Source: CAYNZV01 sp965217095
GTDB taxonomy: Bacteria; Latescibacterota; UBA2968; UBA8231
Assembly: GCA_965217095.1 (NCBI GenBank)
Contig: OZ244235.1
Location: 3,534,001 to 3,598,000 of the forward strand
Length of the DNA: 64,000 nt
Reading direction: 5' to 3'
Shown here: positions 50,082-59,523 of the stretch, one piece after another
How the letters are laid out: every line of letters begins with the position of its first letter
Position numbering within the stretch: position 1 is the stretch's first letter
Notes under the pieces: generated by a model
Database searches by the model: none
Seen by the model: only the letters and a program-made list of their open reading frames with translations
Told to the model about the DNA's origin: nothing
Made by a program: the position numbers and the translations under genes

Positions 50082-52571
50082 TCAGGGTTCGCCGTCCCCG
50101 TCTCTGCCGAAGGCGCCCAGAGGTTTTGCCTGCGGTACCTCGTGGGCAAAGCTGTTGATGAATGCTTCCGGCATCAAGGCCAACGGCCGACCATTGTGAT
50201 CGACCCGAAACCTTAGAAAATCCACGAACATGGCGGCCTCGGATCGCACCAGGCTGGGGGTGAAGAAATTGGGGTCCAGGAGCGGCTGACGTGGGTATTC
50301 GACAAGCTCCACATCCGTCTCCGCGGGGATGCCGGCCTTTGCTTCGGCGATGCGGATCGCCCGATTCAAACCCCCAAGTTCGTCCACGAGGCCGTGTTCC
50401 AGCGCGCGTTTGCCCGACCACACGCGACCTTGCGCAGATTCCTCGACCTTCTCGGTGCTGAGCCCACGACCCTTTGCCACCTTGTCGACGAAGTCCCGGT
50501 AGAGGCTCCGCATCACCCGTTCCATGGTCTCTTTCTCGCCCCTATCGAGATTGCGATCCGGCAAGGTCAAACCCAGCAAGGGAAGAGTGGCGCCGAACGG
50601 CAGGTCGGCGTGGGCACCCACCTTAACGTGGTCGGTGGTCAAACCCAATCTCTGTTTGAACTCCAGGTCATAGATCCACCCACCGATGATGCCGATAGAG
50701 CCGGTGGCGGTGTTCGGTGCCGCGACGATGGAGTCCGCATTCATCGACAGCCAGTACCCGCCCGATGCGGCCACCGATCCCTGGGACACGATCACCGGCT
50801 TCTTCTCCCGGCATCTGCTCACAGCCGAGGCGACCAGGTCGGACGCCAAACCGTCACCGCCCGGTGAATCCACGCGCAATACGACCGCATCGATGTTCTT
50901 GTCATCCTTGATCGACTCCAGCTCTTTGGCCAAGGTGCGGGCTCGAATGCCGCTGTCCATGGCGCAGATACCGAGGGCGTACACCACGGCGACGCGCGGG
51001 TGAGCGCCCCAATCCGTATCGTGTATCGGCTCGTAGCTGCGGGCTACGGACCCTTTGCCTCCCTCCAGCTCCCGAACCACCGCTTCCAGGTCATCCCATC
51101 GGCCCAGGCTGTCCACGAGGCCGCTGCTCAGGGCATCCTCGGCGAGGAAGATCGTGGTTTCGTCGACCAGGCGATCGAATTCTGACGGCTGAAGACTGCG
51201 CTCGGCGCCTATCTCGCCGCGCACCAGCTCATAAAAATCCTCAATCAGCACGGTCCATTGCTCCCGATCGGCATCGGACATCTCGCGGCGGCTCAGGGCT
51301 TCCATAGCCGACTTGTATTTGAAGAACCGCCACTCATCGAATCCCAGCCCCAGCTTTTCCAAGCTGCCGGCGAAATAGGTTTGCCCGGCGACAAAACCTT
51401 CCAGCGACAGCATGCCGACGGGGTCCATGTAGATGCGATCGGCGACCGAGGCCAGGTGATAACCGACGAGGTTGGTCCGGTCGATATAGACGATGACACG
51501 CTTGCCGCCGGCTTTGAACTCCCTGAGCGCTTCGCGCAGTTCCCACGACATGGCAAACGAGATGCGCAGCCCTGACAGGTTTAGAGCGAGACCTTGAATC
51601 GAGTTGTCGGTGCGTGAGCGGTCGATCAGCTGCAACAGGTCGAGAAGGGTCTGCGATCGATCGAACAAGGGGAATCGTCGATGAACCGTCGGGGTGTCGA
51701 ACAGGAGCTCCAGGTATTTCGGGTCCCGTTGCCGGTATCGAGTCAAGGCCGATGCCCGTCGCGGACCGATGCGGGTGGAGTAGGTGTTGAATTCCCGCCG
51801 ATCCCCATCCAGTCGCGATTGGGTATTAAACGCGGAGCGGCTGAAACCAAGCTCGATACCCAGGCTGACGGTGCGGTTGTCGAAAAACCTTCCGGTGAGC
51901 AAGACGCCGTCCGCCATCTCGAGGCTGGCGCCGCCACTCCAGTACTCGTCGCCGCCCCCTTGTTTGTTGGCGCTGGCGGCCTCGGCGAACAGAGTGAGCC
52001 GCCGCCCGAACGCGGGACGAAGCGCCAGATCGGCCACCCCTTCCCGCGCACCGTCGAGGGTGGAAACGACTGTGATTCCGAGGGAAACCCGTCGGGATGG
52101 GCGCAACAAGGTGCCGATCGAAATCCGGTTCTGCCTGCCGTTGCGGCGGGCGCTGCCACTGGACCATCCGTACGCGACGCCGAAACTCCCGGAGCGCTCG
52201 CCGCCGGCAACAGCAAGGTTGTAGTCGGTCAAGTCTCGCCCTGGAAGGCGGCGGTGCACCATGCCCAACCCTAGATGTGGAAAACCGGTGAAGAGGCCCC
52301 ACTGGTTGCTGCCTTGCCGTTTAACCCGGCGGTCGGACCAGACGAAGACGGTTTCGGGACCCGGGATATGACCGGCCAGGGCCGGGTTCAAATACCCGTG
52401 CAAACCTGTGGCGCTGCTCGCCGGCGAGGTCAGGAGGAACTCAGACCTGGACGCGTACGGTTCGAACGCAGCCTGGGTCTCAGCGGCCTCGGGTCGGATC
52501 GCGCAAAACGCCAGACTGATGAGGAGACACCGTCCCGTTCGATCGCGGTCAAGGCGGGTCTTCAGGTTCAT
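50082..52571 (-). CDS. sppA: signal peptide peptidase SppA fused to an N-terminal barrel-like domain
   Basis: 829 residues. Residues 1-35 include a signal peptide. Residues 40-270 are beta-rich, alternating and Gly-rich (LGLGMVHRRLPGRDLTDYNLAVAG..., SVSLGIELGFSRSAF), like the small barrels of PorV/PorQ type. Residues 290-800 are a tandem SppA (peptidase S49): Lys base in FFKYKSAMEALSRREM near 430 and Ser nucleophile in GSVAASGGYWLS near 620. Ordinary SppA is 600-620 residues with one membrane helix. It degrades cleaved signal peptides in the periplasm or envelope. It is followed, 3 bp upstream, by tsaC. Confidence 0.83.
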   Translation of the reverse strand: MNLKTRLDRDRTGRCLLISLAFCAIRPEAAETQAAFEPYASRSEFLLTSPASSATGLHGYLNPALAGHIPGPETVFVWSDRRVKRQGSNQWGLFTGFPHLGLGMVHRRLPGRDLTDYNLAVAGGERSGSFGVAYGWSSGSARRNGRQNRISIGTLLRPSRRVSLGITVVSTLDGAREGVADLALRPAFGRRLTLFAEAASANKQGGGDEYWSGGASLEMADGVLLTGRFFDNRTVSLGIELGFSRSAFNTQSRLDGDRREFNTYSTRIGPRRASALTRYRQRDPKYLELLFDTPTVHRRFPLFDRSQTLLDLLQLIDRSRTDNSIQGLALNLSGLRISFAMSWELREALREFKAGGKRVIVYIDRTNLVGYHLASVADRIYMDPVGMLSLEGFVAGQTYFAGSLEKLGLGFDEWRFFKYKSAMEALSRREMSDADREQWTVLIEDFYELVRGEIGAERSLQPSEFDRLVDETTIFLAEDALSSGLVDSLGRWDDLEAVVRELEGGKGSVARSYEPIHDTDWGAHPRVAVVYALGICAMDSGIRARTLAKELESIKDDKNIDAVVLRVDSPGGDGLASDLVASAVSRCREKKPVIVSQGSVAASGGYWLSMNADSIVAAPNTATGSIGIIGGWIYDLEFKQRLGLTTDHVKVGAHADLPFGATLPLLGLTLPDRNLDRGEKETMERVMRSLYRDFVDKVAKGRGLSTEKVEESAQGRVWSGKRALEHGLVDELGGLNRAIRIAEAKAGIPAETDVELVEYPRQPLLDPNFFTPSLVRSEAAMFVDFLRFRVDHNGRPLALMPEAFINSFAHEVPQAKPLGAFGRDGDGEP

Positions 52572-52574
52572 GAT

Positions 52575-53198
52575 TCAGCGCTGCTCCTCAAAAAAACTCA
52601 GATCGCCGATCCCCTCCCGCAATATCTCCACCCGGTTGTTTACCAGAGACACGACGCTGGATGGCTGCACCGGAAGGACCCCGCTTTCCAAAATCAGATC
52701 CACGCGACTGCCAAGGGTTTCTACCAGATCCCGTGGATCGGTCAGGACGTCCTCGCCGGTATGATTGGCGCTGGTGCTGATGATCGGGTTACCCAGTTCC
52801 CGAACAAGAGCAAGGGTCAAGGGATGATCCGGAACCCGAATACCCACCGTCTTCTGTTTGGTCTGGAGTATCCGGGGTGTTTCCTTGGTCGCCGGCAATA
52901 CGAAGGTGTATGCGCCGGGAAGAAACCGCTTCAGGATGCGATAGCTGAACTTACTGACGTGGGCGTAACGGCTGATGTTTACCAGGTCCGAACAAACAAA
53001 CGACATCGGTTTCTTTTTGTCCCGCCCTTTTATGCGGCGGACTCTCTCGATACCTTCTTTCATGGTGATGTCGCACCCCAATCCGTAGATGGTATCGGTC
53101 GGGTAGACGACGACGCCACCCCCGCGAAGTATCTCGACCGCTTTCTTGAGGTGCCGACCCCTGAGATGATCAGGATCGACGCTCAGCACTTCCGCCAT
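52575..53198 (-). CDS. tsaC: L-threonylcarbamoyladenylate synthase (Sua5/YrdC/TsaC family)
   Basis: A 207-residue single-domain enzyme. VVVYPTDTIYGLGCDI, IKGRDKKKPMSFVC and GNPIISTSANHTGED are the family hallmarks (ATP and threonine binding, KRxxKP-type loop). It makes threonylcarbamoyl-AMP for t6A37 in ANN-decoding tRNAs. GGAG 7 nt before the ATG at 53198 supports this start over a TTG at 53225. Divergent from selB; the 133 bp between them should hold both promoters. Confidence 0.9.
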   Translation of the reverse strand: MAEVLSVDPDHLRGRHLKKAVEILRGGGVVVYPTDTIYGLGCDITMKEGIERVRRIKGRDKKKPMSFVCSDLVNISRYAHVSKFSYRILKRFLPGAYTFVLPATKETPRILQTKQKTVGIRVPDHPLTLALVRELGNPIISTSANHTGEDVLTDPRDLVETLGSRVDLILESGVLPVQPSSVVSLVNNRVEILREGIGDLSFFEEQR

Positions 53199-53331
53199 AT
53201 CGCTCTCCGTACTCCCTGCGATCAAGTTGTGTCGCCATGTGGGCCGGGATATCTTTCACCACCCAAAATATCGTTTCACACAAACTGGACAACCGGACGC
53301 TCCGGCATCCGCCACACGAACTGCCCTCACA

Positions 53332-55233
53332 ATGAGTCACACCGTCATCGGCACGGCCGGACATATCGACCACGGCAAAACGCTGATCGTCAAGGGCCTC
53401 ACCGGTGTCGACACCGATCGCGCGCCCCAGGAGAGAGCCCGGGGAATAACCATCGAGCTCGGTTTCGCTTTTTTCGGAGACGAGGCCACCATCATTGATG
53501 TTCCGGGTCATGAGCGTTTTGTCAAGACCATGGTAGCCGGGGTGAGCACGATCGACATCGGCCTGTTTGTCATCGCCGCCGACGACGGCGTCATGCCTCA
53601 GTCTCGCGAGCATCTGGACATTCTCGATCTGATGGGTGTGACCCGGGGCGTCATCGCCCTGAACAAAGTGGACCTGGTGGAAGAGGACTGGCTCGACCTG
53701 GTGGAAGAGGAGATCCGCGATCTGGTCAGCGGTACCGGGATGCAAGAGGCGCAGATCATACGCGTGTCTGCGCTCACCGGGGACGGCATCGATCAACTCG
53801 GGGATCACTTGCGGAGGATGATCAAGGAGACGAGAGAACGGCAGGATCCGGGGCCGTTCCGGCTGCCCGTGGATCGCACCTTCGTTGTCAAAGGATTCGG
53901 TCTGGTCAGCACCGGGACCGTTCTCTCGGGCAGTTTGCGCGAAGGGGAGATGGTCGAGATGCTGCCCTCATGCCGCCAGATACGCGTACGCGGCATACAA
54001 CAGCATGGAGAGCTGGTCGAGGCGGTCTCAACCGGAGACCGGGCGGCAATCAATCTACCCGGCCTGGAGCAAAGTGAGATACAGCGTGGAGACAGCCTCG
54101 CCACTCCCGATTTCCTGCAACCCACACATATGCTGGACGTCACCTTGAAACTGTTGTCATCCAGTGCCCGCGAACTGGTACAGCGCGCGCGGGTGCGACT
54201 CCACATCGGCACCGCCGAGATCCTCGCCCGCGTGGTGCTGCTCGAGCGCCAGGTGCTGGAGAAGGGAGACGAAGCGCTGGCGCAGCTGCGGCTCGAGTCA
54301 CCGGTAGTTGCCGCCTGGGGAGACCGCTTTGTCATCCGCCGCTACTCGCCGCCGGTAACCATAGGCGGCGGTCAAGTGTTGGAATCCCATCCGCGCAAAC
54401 GCAAAGGTGCTGACGACGCGTTAGAAGCGCAGAGGCAGTCGTTGAAGACCGGCGATCTCACCGGTGCGGTGGAGGCCAAGCTGCGCCTGGTGACCGACGA
54501 TTTCTCCAGCGTAACCGAGCTGGCAGGAGGTTGCGGTCGCGGCATCGACGAGATGACCGCGATTCTGCACCAATTAGAGTCGAACGGCTATGCAGTTACC
54601 TGCGAAGTCGAACATCGGATCAGCGCCATTCACACCGTTCATTGGGAAGCATTGACCGCCGCCGTCTACGCCGGGCTTCAGGCGTACCATGCCGACAACC
54701 CGTTGAAGCAAGGTCTGCGTCGCCAGGAGCTTCGCAGTCTGACCGCGCGCTACGTTCGCCAGGAGCTGTTCGACCGCGTACTGGACCACCTGGCCGCCAG
54801 CGGACGGATCGCGCTCGATGGCTCGGTCGTGAGGACAAGGGACCACGGTATCCGTTTTTCGCCCGACGAGGAAGAGCTGAAGAAGCGGATCGAGACCGAG
54901 CTCGAGCGGGCTACACCCGCCGCCATGCCGGATGCAACCTCCTTTGCACGACAGCTCAAGGCTGACGAGAAGGAAGTTCTAAACGTGTTGAACGCGTTGC
55001 AGAGTCTGGGCACCGTGGCAGCTCTCGAGGGCGGCCTGCTGGCGCACCGTTCGTTGGTCGACTCGGTACGCCAGGAGCTCTTGGCTCACCTGCAGATACA
55101 CCGAGAGGTGACGGTGGCGACATTCCGCGACTTGATCAGCAGCAACCGGAAATCGGCCATGGCTTTCCTGAGTCTTTTCGATCGCGAAGGGACCACCGAG
55201 CGCCAGGGCGACGTGCGTGTACTGAGAAGCTGA
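53332..55233 (+). CDS. selB: selenocysteine-specific elongation factor SelB
   Basis: A 633-residue protein. The GTPase domain begins directly: GTAGHIDHGKTLIVKGLTG (P-loop), RGITIELGF, DVPGHERFVKTMVAG and NKVD. SelB domains II-III follow (GPFRLPVDRTFVVKGFGLVSTGTVLSG), then the winged-helix SECIS-binding domain IV from about residue 400 to the end. It carries Sec-tRNA to UGA codons marked by SECIS hairpins. I chose the ATG at 53332 because the GTPase starts 8 residues later. Its presence supports selenocysteine use, though selA, selC and selD are not in the window. Confidence 0.94.
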   Translation: MSHTVIGTAGHIDHGKTLIVKGLTGVDTDRAPQERARGITIELGFAFFGDEATIIDVPGHERFVKTMVAGVSTIDIGLFVIAADDGVMPQSREHLDILDLMGVTRGVIALNKVDLVEEDWLDLVEEEIRDLVSGTGMQEAQIIRVSALTGDGIDQLGDHLRRMIKETRERQDPGPFRLPVDRTFVVKGFGLVSTGTVLSGSLREGEMVEMLPSCRQIRVRGIQQHGELVEAVSTGDRAAINLPGLEQSEIQRGDSLATPDFLQPTHMLDVTLKLLSSSARELVQRARVRLHIGTAEILARVVLLERQVLEKGDEALAQLRLESPVVAAWGDRFVIRRYSPPVTIGGGQVLESHPRKRKGADDALEAQRQSLKTGDLTGAVEAKLRLVTDDFSSVTELAGGCGRGIDEMTAILHQLESNGYAVTCEVEHRISAIHTVHWEALTAAVYAGLQAYHADNPLKQGLRRQELRSLTARYVRQELFDRVLDHLAASGRIALDGSVVRTRDHGIRFSPDEEELKKRIETELERATPAAMPDATSFARQLKADEKEVLNVLNALQSLGTVAALEGGLLAHRSLVDSVRQELLAHLQIHREVTVATFRDLISSNRKSAMAFLSLFDREGTTERQGDVRVLRS

Positions 55234-55326
55234 CGGCTAGGCGGTTGCCGGCCTGTTTTTGCCGCATTACCTTGTGTCCGCGACACACCAGATAGTTCGA
55301 AAGTCAACCTCAGTGGCAGGAGAAAA

Positions 55327-55734
55327 ATGATGGCAGCCAAGAAAAAGCAGCCCGTCAAACCGGTGATTCGACACATGGCCAGTCTGGGTTCGCAGGGCAT
55401 TGAGTACGGCGACAAAATGGACAAGAAGACCGTCGTGCAGAAGCTGGGTCGGATCAAGAAAGCGGGATTCGACGGCTTTACCGGTCGGATCCCCTTTATC
55501 ACGCCTGAGATTGCGCAGAACTCCGGGTTGATCTTCGTGGCCACGTCGGACATCGGCGGCGCCGGAGAGATCAGGTCCAAATTTCGAGCGATCAAGGAAG
55601 CGGGTGCGCGCTGCGTCAACGTTCAGATGCTGAACCACGACACCCCGACCAAACGCGCCGTTGCCGTCGCGCGACGGGTGATGGAGATCGCCGATGATCT
55701 GGAGATGGACGTATCTCTGGGTCAGGGAGCGTGA
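55327..55734 (+). pseudogene. truncated TIM-barrel sugar isomerase/epimerase-like protein (N-terminal part)
   Basis: A 135-residue frame with AGGAG before the ATG. GEIRSKFRAIKEAGARCVNV and RRVMEIADDLEMDVSL resemble the first half of a xylose-isomerase-like barrel, which normally continues for a further 150-170 residues with the metal ligands. The frame ends at a junction 12 bp inside the convergent ankyrin gene, so the second half has been removed by rearrangement. A short stand-alone protein is less likely. Confidence 0.55.
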
Positions 55735-56441
55735 TCGCGCCGCAGTAGCCTGACTATCTCGGCGTGTTCGTTCTCCGCTGCCAACCGGAGAGCGGTGGAT
55801 CCGTTTCTGTAGCGCGCTTCCCGGCGGGCGCCGGCCGCCAACAATTGAGCGACCACCTCCACGTGTCCCTGGTAGGCCGCGGCCATCAGGGCGGTCGCTT
55901 GCTTTTTGTTCTGCGGATTCGGATCGGCTCCGGCTGCGAGCAGAGTCCGCACGATCTCGCCGTATCCGTCCAACGCTGCCCACATCAACGCGGTGCTGCC
56001 CTCTTCGTCGGTCAGATTCAGCTTCGCCCCGGCGCCTACCAGAGTGCGGGCAACGTCGAGGTGACCGTTTTCCGCAGCCAGGATCAACGCCGTCGATCCG
56101 TCCTTGTAGCGTGCGTTCAGGTCGGCCCCGGAATCCTTGAGCACTGCGACCATCTCCGCGTTTCCACGATACGCGGCGGCCACCAGCGCCGAGACTCCCT
56201 CTCCGTCGACGACGTTCACATCGATTCCACCATCGAGCAGCGATCCCACCAGCTGCAGGTCTCCTTGCCGGGCCGCGTCCAGAAACGGCGCACTGCGCTC
56301 GTCGGTGAATCGAGGTTCCTCCTCCTCCTCGCCGAACTGCCCACATCCAACCAGGACGAAGCAGAGCACACTCGAAAGGATCAGTGCCGGTAGTCGGGAG
56401 CTGTCGCGTGGGGGTAATCTGGCTGGGTCCATACGAGTCAT
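55722..56441 (-). CDS. ankyrin-repeat lipoprotein
   Basis: 239 residues. An N-terminal signal with lipobox (CFVLVGCGQFG, Cys near residue 31) sends it to the envelope. Six ankyrin repeats follow, each with TALxxAAxxGHxEVVxxLLxxGAD-like sequence (GSTALILAAENGHLDVARTL and so on). The ATG at 56441 overlaps the stop of the SUMF1-like gene by 4 bp, so the two are coupled. The role is probably protein binding in the periplasm or at the outer membrane; no partner is known. Confidence 0.85.
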   Translation of the reverse strand: MTRMDPARLPPRDSSRLPALILSSVLCFVLVGCGQFGEEEEEPRFTDERSAPFLDAARQGDLQLVGSLLDGGIDVNVVDGEGVSALVAAAYRGNAEMVAVLKDSGADLNARYKDGSTALILAAENGHLDVARTLVGAGAKLNLTDEEGSTALMWAALDGYGEIVRTLLAAGADPNPQNKKQATALMAAAYQGHVEVVAQLLAAGARREARYRNGSTALRLAAENEHAEIVRLLRRDHAP

Positions 56442-57337
56442 AAAGACCGGGCGCAGCGGAATCCGATGTGGTCGGAGGACGCGTGGGGACCAGCGCCCGT
56501 TCTTGCCGTGGTGGTGACGAACTTGATGTTGTCTCGCCAGGAGCCGCCACGGAGCACGCGCCCAAGGCCTGATGACGGCCCCTTCGGATTGTCGCCTTCT
56601 TCCAGCTCGTAGTAGTTCTTGGAATAAAAATCGGCGACCCATTCTTGCACGTTGCCGGACATGTCGTGCACGCCGAACGGCGAAATGCCGCGTGGATAAT
56701 GACCGACCCTTGTGGTGGCTATGTGAATTCGAGCGCCCCGCATGCTGTTGGCATTCTTGCTGCTGAAGACTTCGCCCCACGGATAAAGGCGTGCATCCGA
56801 TCCTCGTGCCGCCTTCTCCCATTCGGCTTCGGTGGGAAGACGAAACCCCGCCCAACGACAGTATGCACGGGCGCCGTGCCAGGTCACTTCCGTGACCGGA
56901 TGAAACTCGAGGTCGAGTCGGCGTCGAGACGACTTGAGCTCAAACCGATAGTTTACGTACCGGAACGGAGACTGGATATCGCGAATGTCCACCAGATCGT
57001 TCCCTTTTTCGTCCTTGTGTTTTCCCACGACCAACAGGAAGCTGAGATACTTCTCGTTGTTGACCTCGTACTTGTCGATATAGAACGAATCCACGAACAC
57101 CGCATGCTTCGGGGCTTCGTTGACATCCCCGTTGTAGGTGCCCATCTCGAATTCGCCGGCGGGAATCAGCAGCATTTCGTGCCGATCTCCGGTGGGATTC
57201 TCGACGGTGAGATCGACTCTGGCGACCAGGGGGTCGACCTCGGTCGGCACCGCAATCTTGGGGCTGCAGCAGCACAGCGGAGCGCAAAGGAGCCACGATC
57301 TGGAGGCTAACCAGATTACAACACGCGTGTGTATCAA
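56438..57337 (-). CDS. SUMF1/formylglycine-generating-enzyme-like protein, exported
   Basis: 299 residues starting at a TTG that overlaps the upstream stop. A Cys-rich hydrophobic start (WLLCAPLCCCSP) suggests a lipoprotein signal. The FGE-sulfatase domain has LIPAGEFEMGTYNGDVNEAP, FYIDKYEVNNEKYLSFL, EVTWHGARAYCRWAGFRLPT, YPWGEVF, GVHDMSGNVQEWVAD and RVLRGGSW. The paired active-site Cys of true FGE is not seen in GAGPHASSDHIGFRC, so it likely binds ligand or activates other proteins rather than making formylglycine. Confidence 0.82.
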   Translation of the reverse strand: MIHTRVVIWLASRSWLLCAPLCCCSPKIAVPTEVDPLVARVDLTVENPTGDRHEMLLIPAGEFEMGTYNGDVNEAPKHAVFVDSFYIDKYEVNNEKYLSFLLVVGKHKDEKGNDLVDIRDIQSPFRYVNYRFELKSSRRRLDLEFHPVTEVTWHGARAYCRWAGFRLPTEAEWEKAARGSDARLYPWGEVFSSKNANSMRGARIHIATTRVGHYPRGISPFGVHDMSGNVQEWVADFYSKNYYELEEGDNPKGPSSGLGRVLRGGSWRDNIKFVTTTARTGAGPHASSDHIGFRCARSL

Positions 57338-58152
57338 GGGTTGGCTTCCCGGTAGATTTCGGCATTCCTCTGGGCCATGGCCCCCGGTTGAGTCAAAGCG
57401 AACATCACCAGGTTTACGCCCATCTTCAGATGGGGTTCATTGCGAAATTCCCGTTCCCATGCGCGGCCGAGAGCCTTATTGGAGAAGACGGCGGCAAGCC
57501 GACCGTTGAGGAATATGCCTTCGAAAAAGGAGACCTCATCGGCGCTCACCGCCGGAGATTCGAACTGCAGCGGCGGCAGAATGGAAACCTCGACTACCGC
57601 CGGATCCAAATTCGGCGCCGAATGCGGGGGACCGTCGTCAAAGTCGAAGAAGCTGTGATAGATTCCGTGCCTATTGGGCAGGATCCGAAAACGCGCCTTG
57701 CTGCCCAGGGTCTTCTTCATCATATCTCGCAGTGATGCTTCTGCCTGGCTGTACTCCCGACGTAACTGGATGTTCTCGAGAAAAAGAAATCCTCCGTTCC
57801 ACAGGTAATACTTCAGATTGGCTAGCTCCTGTCGTGTCGGAGTGAACGCGCGGTCGACGCCAATATAGATGAATGGGTACGAATGCAGGTCATCTGAATC
57901 GAGAAAGAGATGTCCATCGATCTCGGCGCGCACCTTCGTAAATTTATTGATCGCCTCAGCTAGTTCAATGATGCTTCGCGGAGCGGCCGGCCTGAAGTCC
58001 CTGCCGTAGATCAGAGTCAGGTGAACGAATCCGGAAACGTTCCGACGCGACATGACGCCGGAACGATCGGCATAAAGGCCTGCGCACCCGTTCATCATCA
58101 GCGAAAGGGCGGCCAAAGCGATCGCAAAGAAACGGGTGATGGCCAAACGCAT
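57334..58152 (-). CDS. DUF4159-domain lipoprotein
   Basis: 272 residues with signal and lipobox (ALSLMMNGCAGLYAD, Cys near 23). The DUF4159 body is clear: HLTLIYGRDFRPAAPRS, YPFIYIGVDRAFTPTRQELA, YLWNGGFLFLENI and ILPNRHGIYHSFFDFDDGPP. The domain resembles class-I glutamine-amidotransferase-like folds and occurs next to MoxR and BatA genes; its function is unknown. GGAGG lies before the ATG at 58152. First of three coupled exported proteins (DUF4159, SUMF1-like, ankyrin). Confidence 0.8.
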   Translation of the reverse strand: MRLAITRFFAIALAALSLMMNGCAGLYADRSGVMSRRNVSGFVHLTLIYGRDFRPAAPRSIIELAEAINKFTKVRAEIDGHLFLDSDDLHSYPFIYIGVDRAFTPTRQELANLKYYLWNGGFLFLENIQLRREYSQAEASLRDMMKKTLGSKARFRILPNRHGIYHSFFDFDDGPPHSAPNLDPAVVEVSILPPLQFESPAVSADEVSFFEGIFLNGRLAAVFSNKALGRAWEREFRNEPHLKMGVNLVMFALTQPGAMAQRNAEIYREANP

Positions 58153-58250
58153 TCTTGTCGCACTCCTCCCGGTACCTGGTTGCTTCGCAAGCAATCTAAA
58201 AAATACGGGATAGTTGGCAACGAGTCGGAGCCGAGAGCGGGATGAGGCAG

Positions 58251-59513
58251 CTACCGTCTCGCACCCCTCTTCAACAACAACCCGGTCACCTCGTCGCGGT
58301 CATTCTCGCTGGCGGCGTCCAGCGCCGTGGCTCCGTTGGAGTCGACGGCGTTCAAGTCAGCACCAGCTTTCAACAGCAAACGAACGATCCCCGCGTGTCC
58401 CTCCTCGGCGGCTAACATAAGAGGGCGTTCGTCGTATCGGTTCTTGACGTCGGGGTCCAGTCCTCGGCGCAGAAAAAAATCCACGATCTCCGTCTTGCCC
58501 CGGACCGCGGCCAACATGAATGCCGTCATAGATTCCGCATCCCTCGTATGGAGATCGGCGCCGGCATCGAGCAGCATCCTCACGGCTTCCACGTGTCCGG
58601 CTCGGGCAGCTGCCATCAACGGGGTGAACTGTCCGTCCATCGGGTTGTTCGAATCTGCCCCCGCAGCCAGTAACAGTCGCAGGATCTCGAGGTGACCGCG
58701 GCTGGCGGCGATGATGAGGCTGGTGGCGCTGTCCCTGGATCGCGCCTCGGTATGGGCGCCGGCATCCAACAGCGCCCGGGCAATGGTTGTATTGCCCCTG
58801 TCCGCAGACCAGGCCAACGCCGTCGTGCTATCGGCGAAGAAAGCATTGGGGTCGGCGCCGCCTCGGAGCAAGACGACGGCTACCTCGGAAAACCCGCGGT
58901 CCGCTGCGGCCATGAGCGCCGTTGCATCGTCGGCCATGGCAAGATTGGGATCGGCGCCTATCTCCAAAAGGACATTCACCACTCCCGGATGATTCCGAAT
59001 CGAAGCGGTCATGAGTGGGGTATCCCCCCCTCGGGAACGAACGTTCGGCTGGGCGCCGGCGGCCAACAGGCGGCGCACAATCGTTGCATAACCCCAGTCA
59101 GCCGCCAGGTGAAGTGCGGTCCTGCCGCCCTCGTATTCTTCATGGGGGTCGGCCGCATACTCTAGCAGAGTCGCGACGATGGCGGGCGCGTTCTGCTCAA
59201 CGGCGGCGCGAAGTGCGGTGCTGCCTGCCCGCCCACTTCTGTTCGCATCGGCACCGCTCTCCAGCAGCGCCTCGACCACGGCCCGATTGCGTTTGGCGAC
59301 GGCGAGGTTCAACAGCGGAACGCCATTCTGGTCAACGGTGTTCGGATTCGCACCGTCGCCGAGAAGCGTTTGGGTCTCTGCGAGCAGATTCTGCTTTACG
59401 GCCGCAACCAGGCCTGCATTCTTGTTTTCCTCTTTGGAAACGTAGTCGTAGGTTGCCACCGAAACGACGAGTAGCACGAGGGCGCTTAGGATTGCTGAAA
59501 TCGTAACTCTCAC
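58251..59513 (-). CDS. membrane-anchored protein with twelve ankyrin repeats
   Basis: 420 residues. One N-terminal membrane helix (ISAILSALVLLVVSVATYDYV) then about twelve ankyrin repeats of 33 residues covering the whole remainder, ending LLLKRGARR. The repeats keep the TAL..AA..G and GADPN signatures. Probably a periplasmic scaffold. It is on the same strand as the ankyrin lipoprotein cluster, 98 bp upstream of it, and 10 bp from the DMT transporter gene. Confidence 0.88.
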   Translation of the reverse strand: MRVTISAILSALVLLVVSVATYDYVSKEENKNAGLVAAVKQNLLAETQTLLGDGANPNTVDQNGVPLLNLAVAKRNRAVVEALLESGADANRSGRAGSTALRAAVEQNAPAIVATLLEYAADPHEEYEGGRTALHLAADWGYATIVRRLLAAGAQPNVRSRGGDTPLMTASIRNHPGVVNVLLEIGADPNLAMADDATALMAAADRGFSEVAVVLLRGGADPNAFFADSTTALAWSADRGNTTIARALLDAGAHTEARSRDSATSLIIAASRGHLEILRLLLAAGADSNNPMDGQFTPLMAAARAGHVEAVRMLLDAGADLHTRDAESMTAFMLAAVRGKTEIVDFFLRRGLDPDVKNRYDERPLMLAAEEGHAGIVRLLLKAGADLNAVDSNGATALDAASENDRDEVTGLLLKRGARR

Positions 59514-59523
59514 GGGTTCCGCG

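Noticed and set aside
58251..59513. A CRISPR or other direct-repeat DNA array
   Set aside because: The periodicity is of about 99 bp and comes from ankyrin-repeat coding; the repeats are not identical in DNA and there are no spacers. No CRISPR array was seen in the window.
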